From: Bacillus sp. (in: firmicutes) | GTDB taxonomy: Bacteria > Bacillota > Bacilli > Bacillales > Bacillaceae_J | DNA length: 64,000 nt | Direction of reading: 5' to 3' | Assembly: GCA_012842745.1 (NCBI GenBank) | Contig: DUSF01000035.1 | Span: 1 to 64,000, forward strand | Part shown: positions 10,158 to 19,139 of the stretch, piece by piece | How positions within the stretch are numbered: position 1 is the stretch's first letter | Layout: the number at the start of each line of letters is the position of its first letter | The notes under the pieces: generated by a model | What the model was told of the DNA's origin: nothing | Seen by the model: only the letters and a program-made list of their open reading frames with translations | Database searches by the model: none | Program-made: the position numbers and the translations under genes

Positions 10158-11423
10158 ATGAAGAAATTAATGATGTTATTGCTGTCAGCATTATTGCTAG
10201 TTGTACCACTTTCAACAGCAAGTGCCAATGATGACCAAGCTGTTACGCGTGGTCAATTTTTCAAGCTGGTTGTCGACCATCTTAAGTATGATGCAGCGAA
10301 TATAAAGGCTGAACTGCCTAAAGATATTTCCGCTGATTCACCATATGCACAAGCAGCTAAAATATTAAAGGATAAGAAAATCGTTACTGGTTTTGGGGAT
10401 GGAACTTTTAAACCAAATGAAAAAATTACCCCAGCGGAAGCAAGTACAATCGTAGCTCGTATTCTCGCTATTAAAGGTGATGCACAGTCAGCTTTAACTG
10501 CTAAATATGGTATTAATTTTGAGAACAATGAAGCACTTACATTGGAAAAAGCGCAAGAGGTTATTTCCAAAGCATTAACTAGTGATGATAGTGCACTTGA
10601 ATTAGTAGATAAAATGACGGTTGCTCAAAATCAACAAAATTCGTATCAAGCGAATGCAACAATAACTATGGGATTCACGATGAAAGAGGGAACTCCTAAA
10701 ATTCCGGAAATGCCAGCTAGTATGAAAATGAATAGTGCCCTAAGCTTTAACAAAGAAAAGGGCATGAAACAAACGATTACTACAAAAATTCCTAATCCAA
10801 TGACAAATGAACAATTGGAAATGGTGATGGAGCAATACTATGTTCCAGAAGGAATTTTCATGAAAATGCCTGACCCGCTTACTGGCGAGGAACAATGGAT
10901 TGATATGAGCGCATCTATGCCGTTTACGTTTAAAGATCTTATGAAGATGACGGAAGACAATATGAATGTAATGAATGATTTAAATCGGAAGTATTTCTTC
11001 TATCGTGATTTAGGAATGGAAAAGTTGAATGGTACGAACCATTATAAACTAGCTTATAGCGGAAAGATAACTTCTTTTAAAGAGATTATTGATATGATGG
11101 GTACTGTATTTAATGAGCAATCAGAAGCGATGCTATCAAGCTTTGGGGACTTGCCAGATCTTGAAATGGCAATGACAGGATACATGTGGATTGATGAAAA
11201 TACAATGCTTCCAACACGTCAAACAATTGAATATGAAATGAAATTAGGTGGATTAAAGGACGAAGTAATACCATTTGAGAGTATTCAATATGCAATGGAT
11301 TTTTCGTATTCAAATTTCAACAAAGTAATAGATATTGTACTTCCTGAGGAAGCAAAAAATGCTGAAAAAATGCCAGGACTTGAAGAGTTGTTACAAGAGC
11401 CTGCTCCAAGCGAGCAAAAGTAG
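10158..11423 (+). CDS. Exported SLH-domain protein with LppX-like C-terminal domain
   Basis: A secreted cell-surface protein of 421 residues. A classic signal peptide (KK, hydrophobic core, ASA cleavage near residue 23) is followed by an S-layer homology segment at about 24-115, with ITPAEASTIVARI and GFGDGTFKPNEKIT typical of SLH domains that bind secondary cell-wall polymer. Residues 150-405 are methionine-rich, with TITMGF and later IDENTMLPTRQTIEYEM. This resembles the DUF6612/LppX-like lipid-carrier fold of Bacillus lipoproteins, an assignment made from pattern memory. Only one to one and a half SLH units are present, so anchoring may be weak. AAGGAGG lies 7 bases before the ATG. It is monocistronic, between the glg terminator and a stress-protein gene. 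Confidence 0.7.
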   Translation: MKKLMMLLLSALLLVVPLSTASANDDQAVTRGQFFKLVVDHLKYDAANIKAELPKDISADSPYAQAAKILKDKKIVTGFGDGTFKPNEKITPAEASTIVARILAIKGDAQSALTAKYGINFENNEALTLEKAQEVISKALTSDDSALELVDKMTVAQNQQNSYQANATITMGFTMKEGTPKIPEMPASMKMNSALSFNKEKGMKQTITTKIPNPMTNEQLEMVMEQYYVPEGIFMKMPDPLTGEEQWIDMSASMPFTFKDLMKMTEDNMNVMNDLNRKYFFYRDLGMEKLNGTNHYKLAYSGKITSFKEIIDMMGTVFNEQSEAMLSSFGDLPDLEMAMTGYMWIDENTMLPTRQTIEYEMKLGGLKDEVIPFESIQYAMDFSYSNFNKVIDIVLPEEAKNAEKMPGLEELLQEPAPSEQK

Positions 11424-11520
11424 CCAAATAGAAACTCTCTAAAAAAGTTCAGATTTACAATGTATTTATGCCCCGTTTCTGCTATAAAATAAAAAATATA
11501 AAAGAAATGGAGTGATACAA

Positions 11521-11961
11521 ATGTTAACCTTTTATTCTCGGATTCTAGTAGCTTACGATGGCTCAGAGTTAAGTAAAAAAGCATTGGACATAGCTATGTC
11601 CCTTGCAAAACAAGATGAAAGAATCGAATTAACTGTTGTAGCTGTCTCAAATCCTCCAACAGCAACGTCGATGGGAAGCTATGGTATTTATAATCAAGAG
11701 CTTATTAATGAAATTAGAGAAAATGCCGAAAAGATTCTGAAAGATGTAAAGGATAAATTAACTACAATTCCAAATAAAAAGTCAACAGTTGTCCTAGAAG
11801 GTAATCCAGGCAGAATGATTGTTGAACATGCTAACCATATTAGCTGCGATTTAATCGTAATGGGCAGTAGAGGTCTAAGCGGTATAAAAGAAATGTTTTT
11901 AGGAAGCACAAGTCATTTTGTAGTACAGCGTGCAAATTGTCCAGTATTTATAGTGAAGTAA
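11521..11961 (+). CDS. Universal stress protein UspA family
   Basis: A 146-residue single Usp domain. The N-terminal ILVAYDGSELSKKAL contains the conserved Asp, and the C-terminal GSRGLSGIKEMFLGSTSHF fits the ATP-binding G-2x-G-9x-G(S/T) signature; it ends in CPVFIVK. It is cytoplasmic and probably binds ATP. ATG at 11521 has GGAG 8 bases upstream; the earlier in-frame GTG at 11512 overlaps that site. The terminator follows at once. The exact Bacillus orthologue cannot be assigned. Confidence 0.9.
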   Translation: MLTFYSRILVAYDGSELSKKALDIAMSLAKQDERIELTVVAVSNPPTATSMGSYGIYNQELINEIRENAEKILKDVKDKLTTIPNKKSTVVLEGNPGRMIVEHANHISCDLIVMGSRGLSGIKEMFLGSTSHFVVQRANCPVFIVK

Positions 11962-11968
11962 AAATAAA

Positions 11969-12003
11969 AACAAGCATTGTCAAATGACAGTGCTTGTTTA
12001 AAT
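11969..12003. terminator. Bidirectional terminator
   Basis: AACAAGCA (11969-11976) pairs with TGCTTGTT (11991-11998), with an inner TGTCA/TGACA stem. T-rich tracts follow on both strands, serving the convergent usp and yteA genes. Confidence 0.85.
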
Positions 12004-12004
12004 T

Positions 12005-12760
12005 TTATCCCTTATCTTCAAAAACTTCTAGGTCAGTAGCACCAAGATTGCCAGTTACCGACATAGCATCCTCTGAATCAAGCTGTTCCTCATAAAGCTG
12101 GTGTACCGCATTAGGATAAATTTTTATCTCTTTCCCTTCAATATCGGTTCCAATAAAGCTTTCAATATCTTCCACATAGCCAATGTTTTCATCTTCTTCG
12201 ATGTTCATGTCATTATAATCGAGCATGTTTTGGTCAAAAAAGTCGGACGGTGTTTCAGATGTGCCATATCTAGCCACATCTTGCCATGAATCCTCTGCAT
12301 CATAAAGGGTTGCATCCCGCTCATCATATTCAAATTGACCATAGGGAGGCATTAATATTTTTTCTTCAACGGGACGCCCGTGTGAGACGATTTTATCAGG
12401 GGTATGCTCAATACAATGGGTTGCTGTAGGCAATGCTTTTAAGCGTTCTTCTGGTATTTCTTTGCCGCATTTTTCACATACTCCATACGTACCATTGTCG
12501 ATATTTGCGAGGGCATGGTCAATGTCCTTTTGTTCTTTTTCAAAATGTTCGACAAGTGCGCTATCTTTTTCACGTTCATAAAGATCTGTCGCTGTATCGG
12601 CTGGGTGGTTATCATAACGGGAAAGCTCGCCAACTGAATCAGTTTCGAATGCCCGCTCTATGTCAAAATAATCTGTTGCCCTTAATTCTCTAGTTATTTC
12701 TTCTTTTCGCTGTCGCAATTGTTTTTTTAAAGCTAAAAGCTCATTAGGAGTAAGCATCAT
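12005..12760 (-). CDS. yteA: YteA-type DksA/TraR zinc-finger protein
   Basis: A 251-residue protein with a coiled-coil N-terminus (LLALKKQLRQRKEEITRELR) and a DksA-type finger, CEKCGKEIPEERLKA, then THC, near residue 105-130. The acidic C-terminal half is typical of the Bacillus YteA family, which is linked to the general stress and sporulation regulons. Its molecular role is unknown; DksA relatives bind RNA polymerase. The fourth zinc ligand is not a clear cysteine (THCIEH). I chose ATG at 12760, 5 bases after AAGGAG. It lies downstream of the menA terminator, so it needs its own promoter. Confidence 0.88.
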   Translation of the reverse strand: MMLTPNELLALKKQLRQRKEEITRELRATDYFDIERAFETDSVGELSRYDNHPADTATDLYEREKDSALVEHFEKEQKDIDHALANIDNGTYGVCEKCGKEIPEERLKALPTATHCIEHTPDKIVSHGRPVEEKILMPPYGQFEYDERDATLYDAEDSWQDVARYGTSETPSDFFDQNMLDYNDMNIEEDENIGYVEDIESFIGTDIEGKEIKIYPNAVHQLYEEQLDSEDAMSVTGNLGATDLEVFEDKG

Positions 12761-12807
12761 AAACGCTCCTTTTGACTTAAAATTCGTTTTCAAATGTAGT
12801 ATTTGCA

Positions 12808-12840
12808 TAAAAAAAGCATACGATTCAAAAATCGTATGCT
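12808..12840 (-). terminator. Terminator of menA
   Basis: AGCATACGAT (12815-12824) pairs perfectly with ATCGTATGCT (12831-12840). On the minus strand it is followed by at least six T residues. Confidence 0.9.
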
Positions 12841-12847
12841 AAACACG

Positions 12848-13780
12848 TTACATCCAGTAGCTTAACAATAAACCGAAGGCGACGAGAAATCCGAAATGTG
12901 TATTTGTTTGTGCGGTTGCCTTCATGGCTGGCATCATCTGTATCGGCAATGTTTTGCCTTTGAATCCGCGCACGGCTTGAAATGCTTTTGGAAGACTAGC
13001 GAAAACAATTAAAAGCCATGGTGACACAATACTAGTAGCCACAAGGGCGATAATCCAAATAAAGGAAACAACAAACATTCCAGCTAAAAATTTAACTGCA
13101 TTTTCTCTGCCAATGAGAATCGCCAATGTGCGGCGTCCGCTTTTTTTATCGCCATCTAAATCACGAATATTATTAGAAAGCAAAATCGCACCAATTAAAA
13201 TCGAAATTGGAATGGAAATTAAAAAACTTTTTAATGAAATAGAGCCAGATTGGATAAAATATGAAATGAGGATAATGACAACCCCCATAAAAAAGCCGGC
13301 AACGATTTCCCCGAAGGGTGAATAGGCAATCGGGTATGGACCGCCAGTATAAAAATAGGCAGTAAACATACAAATAATTCCGATAGCGGCAATCCACCAA
13401 CTTGAGCTGGCACAAATATAAAAACCAAGAAGAATAGCTATCGCAAAAAAGCCAATGGCAACATTACGAATCGTTTTAGGAGCAATCCCATCGCGAACAA
13501 TTCCTCCGCCAATTCCAATCGATTCGGCATGATCAAGGCCGCGTTTATAGTCATAGTATTCATTAAATAAATTCGTGGCTGCTTGAATTAGAATACTTGC
13601 TAAAAGCATGGCCAAAAATAACGGCATATTGATAAAACCATCTAGCAATGCTAACGCCGTCCCAATGGAAACAGGAACAAATGCCGCCGTTAATGTGTGC
13701 GGTCGTAATTGGCGATACCAAATTTGCCAAATGCTCTTCTTTTTAAGTTCTAGTTGTTGGTTTGGAATTTTTACCTCCAT
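12848..13780 (-). CDS. menA: 1,4-dihydroxy-2-naphthoate polyprenyltransferase
   Basis: A UbiA-family membrane prenyltransferase that attaches the polyprenyl chain to dihydroxynaphthoate, giving demethylmenaquinone. It has 310 residues with eight or nine hydrophobic spans. The first aspartate motif, NLFNEYYDYKRGLD, lies near residue 70-83, and the second, NNIRDLDGDKKSGRRT, near 204-219. It is transcribed away from menF, so the two men units share the 279-base region 13781-14059. The N-terminal KIPNQQLELKKKSIWQIWYR is cytosolic. Confidence 0.97.
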   Translation of the reverse strand: MEVKIPNQQLELKKKSIWQIWYRQLRPHTLTAAFVPVSIGTALALLDGFINMPLFLAMLLASILIQAATNLFNEYYDYKRGLDHAESIGIGGGIVRDGIAPKTIRNVAIGFFAIAILLGFYICASSSWWIAAIGIICMFTAYFYTGGPYPIAYSPFGEIVAGFFMGVVIILISYFIQSGSISLKSFLISIPISILIGAILLSNNIRDLDGDKKSGRRTLAILIGRENAVKFLAGMFVVSFIWIIALVATSIVSPWLLIVFASLPKAFQAVRGFKGKTLPIQMMPAMKATAQTNTHFGFLVAFGLLLSYWM

Positions 13781-13991
13781 ATAATTTCAGTTGGCCCCCT
13801 TTCGACAAGCTCAAAATACCCTATACATTTATTTTATAAAAAAATTGAAAAGATACACATTGCACAATTTGGCCATGTCACTATATAAGTGTAGGAAAAT
13901 GGTCAAAAAGTGTCAATGGTTTTAAGAGAATATGCACAAATTGACAAGGGCATATTATATTAAAATTGAAATTTATTAAGTTTTCCTTCTA

Positions 13992-14020
13992 TTGACAGGT
14001 AAATAACATGGAAGTATGTT
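13992..14020 (+). promoter_or_regulatory. Candidate promoter of menFDHB
   Basis: TTGACA (13992-13997) is 17 bases from TATGTT (14015-14020), 40 bases before the menF GTG. A second TTGACA at about 13941 with a TAAAAT 15 bases on is an alternative. Confidence 0.5.
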
Positions 14021-14059
14021 AAAATAAGTTGATGTATGGTTTTTTAAGGGGGAGAAATA

Positions 14060-15478
14060 GTGGTAACGATTCAACATAGTACAATACATAAAAAAATCGC
14101 TTATGGAGTTGAACAAGCAAAGTCTCTTTCTCACTCTATATTGGTTAGTACTAGTACAAAAGTTGAACATTTGCATATAGATCCAGTTACTTTCTATGAA
14201 CGGGGAAAACACCGCATTGGTGAACGGATTTTCTGGTCCGCACCGAGTGGGGACTTTGTTATGGTTGGCATTGGCAATGCTTATTCGTTTGAAAGTAATG
14301 ATAGCAACAACTTTAGTCAGCTTGAAAGTAAATGGAAGGAAATGCTCAAGGCCAGTATCGTTGCACCGAATGAACGGGTGTTAGGCGTGGGGCCAGTTAT
14401 ACTAGGTTCGTTTTCTTTCGATCCGAAAAAGGAAAAAACGAAGTTATGGGGTAGTTTCCCTACCGCTAAAATGATGCTTCCACAACATTTATTAACGATA
14501 TCAAATGATGAATATTGGCTTACGGTAAATGTCGTGGTAGATGAAAATACGAATGTAGATGAACTAGCTGAACTTTTACTAAATGAACAAAGAGCCCTTT
14601 TAGAGGCTGCAACTGTTCCGTTTATTAGCTTGTATGGACAGGACTTGAAAATTGTTGAGGTTTCAAAAGATAAGTGGCTGGAAGCGGTTGAAACGGTAGC
14701 AAATCAAATTAAGCACGGAGAAATTGAAAAAGTAGTCCTAGCACGGGAAATCAGGGTAAAAAGTGAATGGCCTTTTATTCCTGAGGAAATATTAAACCGT
14801 CTGCAAAAAGAACAGCCATCAAGCTATATTTTTGCAATTGAAAGTGGCGAAGATTGCTTTATTGGGGCATCACCGGAGCGTTTAATTAAAAAAGAGGGTG
14901 ATGAGGCATTTACCACTTGTTTAGCTGGGTCGATTGCGAGAGGGAAAACGGCAATGGAAGACGACAAATTAGGTCATGAGCTTTTGCACGATGAAAAAAA
15001 TCTACATGAACATGAGGTTGTTGTTCGTGCGATTAAGTCTGCTTTTGAACAGGGCTGTGAACAAGTGGAAATCCCCGAACAACCTGCTTTATATAAATTT
15101 CGCGATATTCAACATTTATATACGCCTGTAGTAGGGAGAGTAAAAGATGGTATTTCCTTATTAACGCTTGTTGAAAAACTTCATCCTACCCCTGCTCTAG
15201 GTGGATATCCTCGCGCGGAAGCACTTCAAAAAATAAGGGAAATTGAACAATTAGACCGTGGCCTGTATGCCGGTCCAATTGGTTGGCTTGATGGCAATGG
15301 CAGCGGTGAGTTTGCTGTCGGCATCCGTTCAGGGTTATTGCAAGGGCGGGAAGCCTCCTTATTTGCTGGATGCGGAATTGTTGGCAATTCAAATCCTATA
15401 AGTGAATATAAGGAAACACAAATAAAATTTAAGCCGATGCTCTCAGCATTAGGGGGATCATGCAATGAACTCAAATAA
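14060..15478 (+). CDS. menF: Isochorismate synthase
   Basis: Converts chorismate to isochorismate, the first step of menaquinone synthesis. It has 472 residues with the chorismate-binding fold in the C-terminal 270 residues: VLAREIRV, then IGASPERLI, TCLAGSIARG, LHPTPALGGYPR and GLYAGPIGWLDGNGSGEF. The start is GTG, 8 bases after GGGGG. The end overlaps menD by 14 bases. The siderophore paralogue DhbC is less likely because of the men operon context. Confidence 0.97.
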   Translation: MVTIQHSTIHKKIAYGVEQAKSLSHSILVSTSTKVEHLHIDPVTFYERGKHRIGERIFWSAPSGDFVMVGIGNAYSFESNDSNNFSQLESKWKEMLKASIVAPNERVLGVGPVILGSFSFDPKKEKTKLWGSFPTAKMMLPQHLLTISNDEYWLTVNVVVDENTNVDELAELLLNEQRALLEAATVPFISLYGQDLKIVEVSKDKWLEAVETVANQIKHGEIEKVVLAREIRVKSEWPFIPEEILNRLQKEQPSSYIFAIESGEDCFIGASPERLIKKEGDEAFTTCLAGSIARGKTAMEDDKLGHELLHDEKNLHEHEVVVRAIKSAFEQGCEQVEIPEQPALYKFRDIQHLYTPVVGRVKDGISLLTLVEKLHPTPALGGYPRAEALQKIREIEQLDRGLYAGPIGWLDGNGSGEFAVGIRSGLLQGREASLFAGCGIVGNSNPISEYKETQIKFKPMLSALGGSCNELK

Positions 15479-17243
15479 GGCATTAACTGTATATGTAGCG
15501 GCTTTTTTAGATGAATTAGTACGGTCAAATGTTAAACATATTGTCGTAAGCCCAGGATCAAGATCGACCCCTATTGCGATGTTAGCAGCCGATCATCCGA
15601 ACTTAAAGGTGTGGTTGAATGTTGATGAACGTTCAGCCGCATTTTTTGCGTTAGGAATTGCAAAAGCAAGGCGGGAGCCAGTGGCGATTGTTTGTACATC
15701 TGGAACAGCTGTAGCCAACTATATGCCGGCAGTAGTAGAAGCAAAGGAAGCGCAGGTGCCGCTCATTGTTTTGACAGCTGATCGTCCTCATGAACTAAGA
15801 GATATTGGGGCGCCGCAAGCAATTGATCAACTTGATTTTTTTGGAAAACAAGTAAAATGGTTTGTGGAAATGGCTTTGCCCGAGGAAAGGCGAGAAATGC
15901 TTCGTTACGTGCGAACGGTGGCAGCAAGGGCTGTTTCTACTTCGCTGACAGGCCCTAGTGGCCCAGTTCATTTGAATTTTCCGTTTCGAGAACCGCTTGT
16001 GCCAAATTTGGAGGATGATACCATTTGGGAAAGCGGACTGGAAAATAGACAGCAATTCATTAAAGCATCACAAACAAAAAGGGTTTTAAGCGTGCCTGAT
16101 TTAGAACGGTTGGCACTTGAGTTGCAGGAAGTGAAGCGGGGCATAATCGTTTGTGGACCATTAGACATGCCTTGTTTTGCAGAAGAGGTCGTGAAGCTTG
16201 GGGAAACATTAGGATTCCCGATACTTGCTGACCCATTATCGCAACTACGCTGTGGGGGGCATAATAAAAATTTAGTGATTGACAGCTATGATGCGTTTTT
16301 GCGTGATGAATACATATCAAAGACTCTTATTCCAGATGTTGTCATCCGGTTTGGAGCAATGCCAGTTTCTAAGGCTGTTTTATTATTTTTGAAAAAAAAT
16401 CCACAGATTAAACAAATCATCATTGATGGGGATGGGTTATGGCGTGATCCGACACTGCTGGCAACCGAAGTTATCCATTGTAATCCAGTGCTCTTTTGCA
16501 AAGACTTGGCTGCGGTTGAGTTTTTTAAAACTCATAAGGCAACTGATATGCGGTGGATTGAACATTGGATAACAGCTGACAGTATCGCTGGGGATGTCCT
16601 TCGCACCTTTGGAAATGAAGAAGAAGAATTTGAAGGTCAGGTCGTGCTCAGAATTGCTAATAGTTTACCAGACCATTCTACATTGTTTGTTGGCAATAGT
16701 ATGCCAATCCGCGATGTCGATAGCTTTTTCTTAAATAATGAGCGAAATATAAGGATTATGGCTAATCGCGGTGCAAATGGGATAGATGGTACAATTTCAA
16801 CGGCACTTGGAGTGAGCACCGTAGGAGAGCCTCTTGTCCTTCTTTTAGGGGATTTGACTTTTTATCATGATTTAAATGGTTTATTGGCAGCAAAGCTGTA
16901 TCAATTAAATGCAACCATCGTGATTATTAATAATGAAGGCGGAGGGATTTTTTCGTTCTTGCCGCAAAGTGAGCATCCTAAAAACTTTGAAATGCTGTTT
17001 GGAACGCCATTGGGGCTTGATTTTAGCTATGTTGTCAAAATGTATAATGGTCATTTTACCCGTATTAATCACTGGGATGAACTTTCGGAAGCGATAAAGA
17101 ACTGCAAGAATGTTGGTGGTCTAAATGTCATAGAAGTCCGCACAGACCGGTCTTTAAATGTGGCGAAGCATCGGAAAATTTGGAACATCGCTAATCAAAA
17201 AATCAAGCAAAGCTTGGATTTAGGTGAAGTTGATGTTCATTAA
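15465..17243 (+). CDS. menD: SEPHCHC synthase
   Basis: A thiamine-diphosphate enzyme that joins 2-oxoglutarate and isochorismate to give SEPHCHC. It has 592 residues. The N-terminal Pyr domain has VVSPGSRSTPIAM and the VDERSAAFFALG glutamate. The C-terminal PP domain has LLGDLTFYHDLNGL and IINNEGGGIF, the GDL...NN cofactor-binding motif. The ATG lies inside menF. A GGGGGATC ribosome site precedes it. Confidence 0.98.
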   Translation: MNSNKALTVYVAAFLDELVRSNVKHIVVSPGSRSTPIAMLAADHPNLKVWLNVDERSAAFFALGIAKARREPVAIVCTSGTAVANYMPAVVEAKEAQVPLIVLTADRPHELRDIGAPQAIDQLDFFGKQVKWFVEMALPEERREMLRYVRTVAARAVSTSLTGPSGPVHLNFPFREPLVPNLEDDTIWESGLENRQQFIKASQTKRVLSVPDLERLALELQEVKRGIIVCGPLDMPCFAEEVVKLGETLGFPILADPLSQLRCGGHNKNLVIDSYDAFLRDEYISKTLIPDVVIRFGAMPVSKAVLLFLKKNPQIKQIIIDGDGLWRDPTLLATEVIHCNPVLFCKDLAAVEFFKTHKATDMRWIEHWITADSIAGDVLRTFGNEEEEFEGQVVLRIANSLPDHSTLFVGNSMPIRDVDSFFLNNERNIRIMANRGANGIDGTISTALGVSTVGEPLVLLLGDLTFYHDLNGLLAAKLYQLNATIVIINNEGGGIFSFLPQSEHPKNFEMLFGTPLGLDFSYVVKMYNGHFTRINHWDELSEAIKNCKNVGGLNVIEVRTDRSLNVAKHRKIWNIANQKIKQSLDLGEVDVH

Positions 17244-18051
17244 CGTGAATGATGTCAATTATTATGTAAAAGTCATTGGTCATGGAGAGCCTTTGCTTCT
17301 TTTACATGGATTTACCGGTTCGCTAGAAACATGGGACCCATTTGTCGAGGAGTGGAGCCGGTCGTTCACGTTGATTTTGGTAGATATTATCGGGCATGGA
17401 AGAACAGATCATCCTGAAGATTTTAGACGTTATGATATTGAAAAGGTTGCTTGTGACTTAAAAGGTATCCTGCAGCATTTAGAGATTACGAAGACATCTG
17501 TGTTAGGCTATTCAATGGGTGGGCGGCTTGCTTTATCTTTTTCAATTTTATATCCTGAACATGTTCTTTCGCTTATTTTAGAAAGCAGTTCGCCGGGATT
17601 GGAAAAAGAAGTGGAGCGGCTCACAAGAAGCGAGAACGACAATCTTTTGGCTAATCAAATTGAACGGGAAGGTATTCGTGCGTTCGTTGACTATTGGGGG
17701 AAAATACCGCTGTTTTCTACACAAGAGAAAAAGCTGTCAGAGGAAGAAAAGCAAGCGATTCGCGCGCAACGCTTACAAAATAGCAGTGTTGGCCTAGCGG
17801 GAAGCCTGCGCGGAATGGGAACAGGTGTCCAGCCTTCATGGTGGGACAAGCTTTCAGAAGTAAGGAAGCCAGTTCTTTTATTAGCAGGGGAACTCGACGA
17901 GAAGTTTTGTCATATAAATCAGGAAATGCACAAGCGCCTTCCAAATTCAAAAATTTTCATTATAAACGACGCTGGACATGCAATTCATGTGGAACAAAGA
18001 GAATTATTTGGTAAAATAGTAAGGGACTATTTATGTGGAATTTTTAAATAG
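17233..18051 (+). CDS. menH: SHCHC synthase (alpha/beta hydrolase fold)
   Basis: Eliminates pyruvate from SEPHCHC. It has 272 residues. The nucleophile S94 sits in GYSMGGRLAL, with LLLLHGFTGS for the oxyanion hole, the acid near LLLAGELDEKF, and the histidine in NDAGHAIHVEQ. I chose ATG at 17233, with AGGTG 6 bases upstream. GTG at 17224 and TTG at 17230 are also in frame. It overlaps the menD end by 11 bases, so it is coupled. Confidence 0.95.
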   Translation: MFINVNDVNYYVKVIGHGEPLLLLHGFTGSLETWDPFVEEWSRSFTLILVDIIGHGRTDHPEDFRRYDIEKVACDLKGILQHLEITKTSVLGYSMGGRLALSFSILYPEHVLSLILESSSPGLEKEVERLTRSENDNLLANQIEREGIRAFVDYWGKIPLFSTQEKKLSEEEKQAIRAQRLQNSSVGLAGSLRGMGTGVQPSWWDKLSEVRKPVLLLAGELDEKFCHINQEMHKRLPNSKIFIINDAGHAIHVEQRELFGKIVRDYLCGIFK

Positions 18052-18084
18052 TTCACCATTATACATAATTTAGGAGGTAGTAAC

Positions 18085-18909
18085 ATGGCAGTAGAATGGG
18101 TAGCCAAATATCCAGGTAAATATGAAGAAATTCTTTATGAAACATACAATGGCATTGCAAAAATTACGATTAATCGTCCGCACGTACACAATGCTTTTAC
18201 ACCTTTAACAGTAGCGGAAATGATTGATGCTTTTGCTGATGCCCGTGATGACTCTGATGTTGGTGTCATTATTTTAACTGGTGCTGGTGATAAAGCGTTT
18301 TGTTCTGGTGGCGACCAAAAAGTGCGTGGTCATGGTGGCTATGTAGGAAAAGATAATATTCCCCGCTTAAATGTTCTTGATTTACGGCGTCTAATTCGTG
18401 TGATTCCAAAGCCTGTTGTGGCAATGGTGGCGGGTTACGCGATTGGCGGTGGCCATGTTTTACATGTCATTTGTGATTTAACAATCGCGGCTGAAAATGC
18501 TATCTTTGGTCAGACAGGTCCAAAGGTTGGCAGCTTTGATGCAGGCTATGGTTCTGGTTATTTAGCGCGTATTATCGGACATAAAAAAGCCCGTGAAATT
18601 TGGTATCTATGCCGTCAATATAATGCACAGGAAGCACTTGATATGGGGCTAGTGAACACTGTTGTTCCATTGGAAAAACTAGAGGAAGAAACAATCCAAT
18701 GGTGTAATGAAATGCTTGAAAAATCACCAACAGCACTGCGCTTCCTAAAAGCGGCCATGAACGCTGATACAGACGGCTTAGCAGGCATCCAACAATTTGC
18801 TGGGGATGCAACATTACTCTATTATACATCTGATGAAGCGAAGGAAGGACGCGATGCGTTTAAAGAAAAGCGTACACCTGACTTTGGTCAGTTCCCACGT
18901 TTTCCGTAA
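18085..18909 (+). CDS. menB: 1,4-dihydroxy-2-naphthoyl-CoA synthase
   Basis: A crotonase-fold enzyme that closes the second ring of the naphthoquinone. It has 274 residues. Conserved segments include [15 protein letters not shown] near 71-86, [29 protein letters not shown] and the C-terminal [11 protein letters not shown] signature of MenB. TAGGAGG lies before the ATG, 33 bases after menH. A strong terminator follows. Confidence 0.98.
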   Translation: MAVEWVAKYPGKYEEILYETYNGIAKITINRPHVHNAFTPLTVAEMIDAFADARDDSDVGVIILTGAGDKAFCSGGDQKVRGHGGYVGKDNIPRLNVLDLRRLIRVIPKPVVAMVAGYAIGGGHVLHVICDLTIAAENAIFGQTGPKVGSFDAGYGSGYLARIIGHKKAREIWYLCRQYNAQEALDMGLVNTVVPLEKLEEETIQWCNEMLEKSPTALRFLKAAMNADTDGLAGIQQFAGDATLLYYTSDEAKEGRDAFKEKRTPDFGQFPRFP

Positions 18910-18938
18910 AAATTAGTTTTAATGATGGTGCAACCAAA

Positions 18939-18976
18939 AAACAGTTTAGCAAATTGCCTTGCTAAACTGTTTTTTT
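18939..18976 (+). terminator. Terminator after menB
   Basis: AAACAGTTTAGCAA (18939-18952) pairs perfectly with TTGCTAAACTGTTT (18959-18973... ) and runs into a T tract. It separates menFDHB from menE, which must be read through to or have its own promoter. Confidence 0.9.
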
Positions 18977-19013
18977 CAATGTTATTAGGGGATAACGTGT
19001 GGTAAAGGCCTGT

Positions 19014-19112
19014 TTATCTACCATCAAAAGTAGCTTAAGTACAATTTGGTACCGATAAACGTGAGTTATCTACCCTCAAGAAGTGAAAATATGCTACTTG
19101 ATGGTGGATAAG
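19014..19112. promoter_or_regulatory. Three copies of a 20-bp motif upstream of menE
   Basis: TTATCTACCATCAAAAGTAG at 19014 is repeated as TTATCTACCCTCAAGAAGTG at 19066. It occurs inverted at 19093-19112, where the complement reads CTTATCCACCATCAAGTAGC. Copies 1 and 3 could form a long-range stem. All copies lie before the menE ribosome site. They could be operator sites or an RNA structure. I do not recognise the regulator. Confidence 0.55.
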
Positions 19113-19139
19113 TATCCTAAAAAGGAGAGTGAGCTAGCA

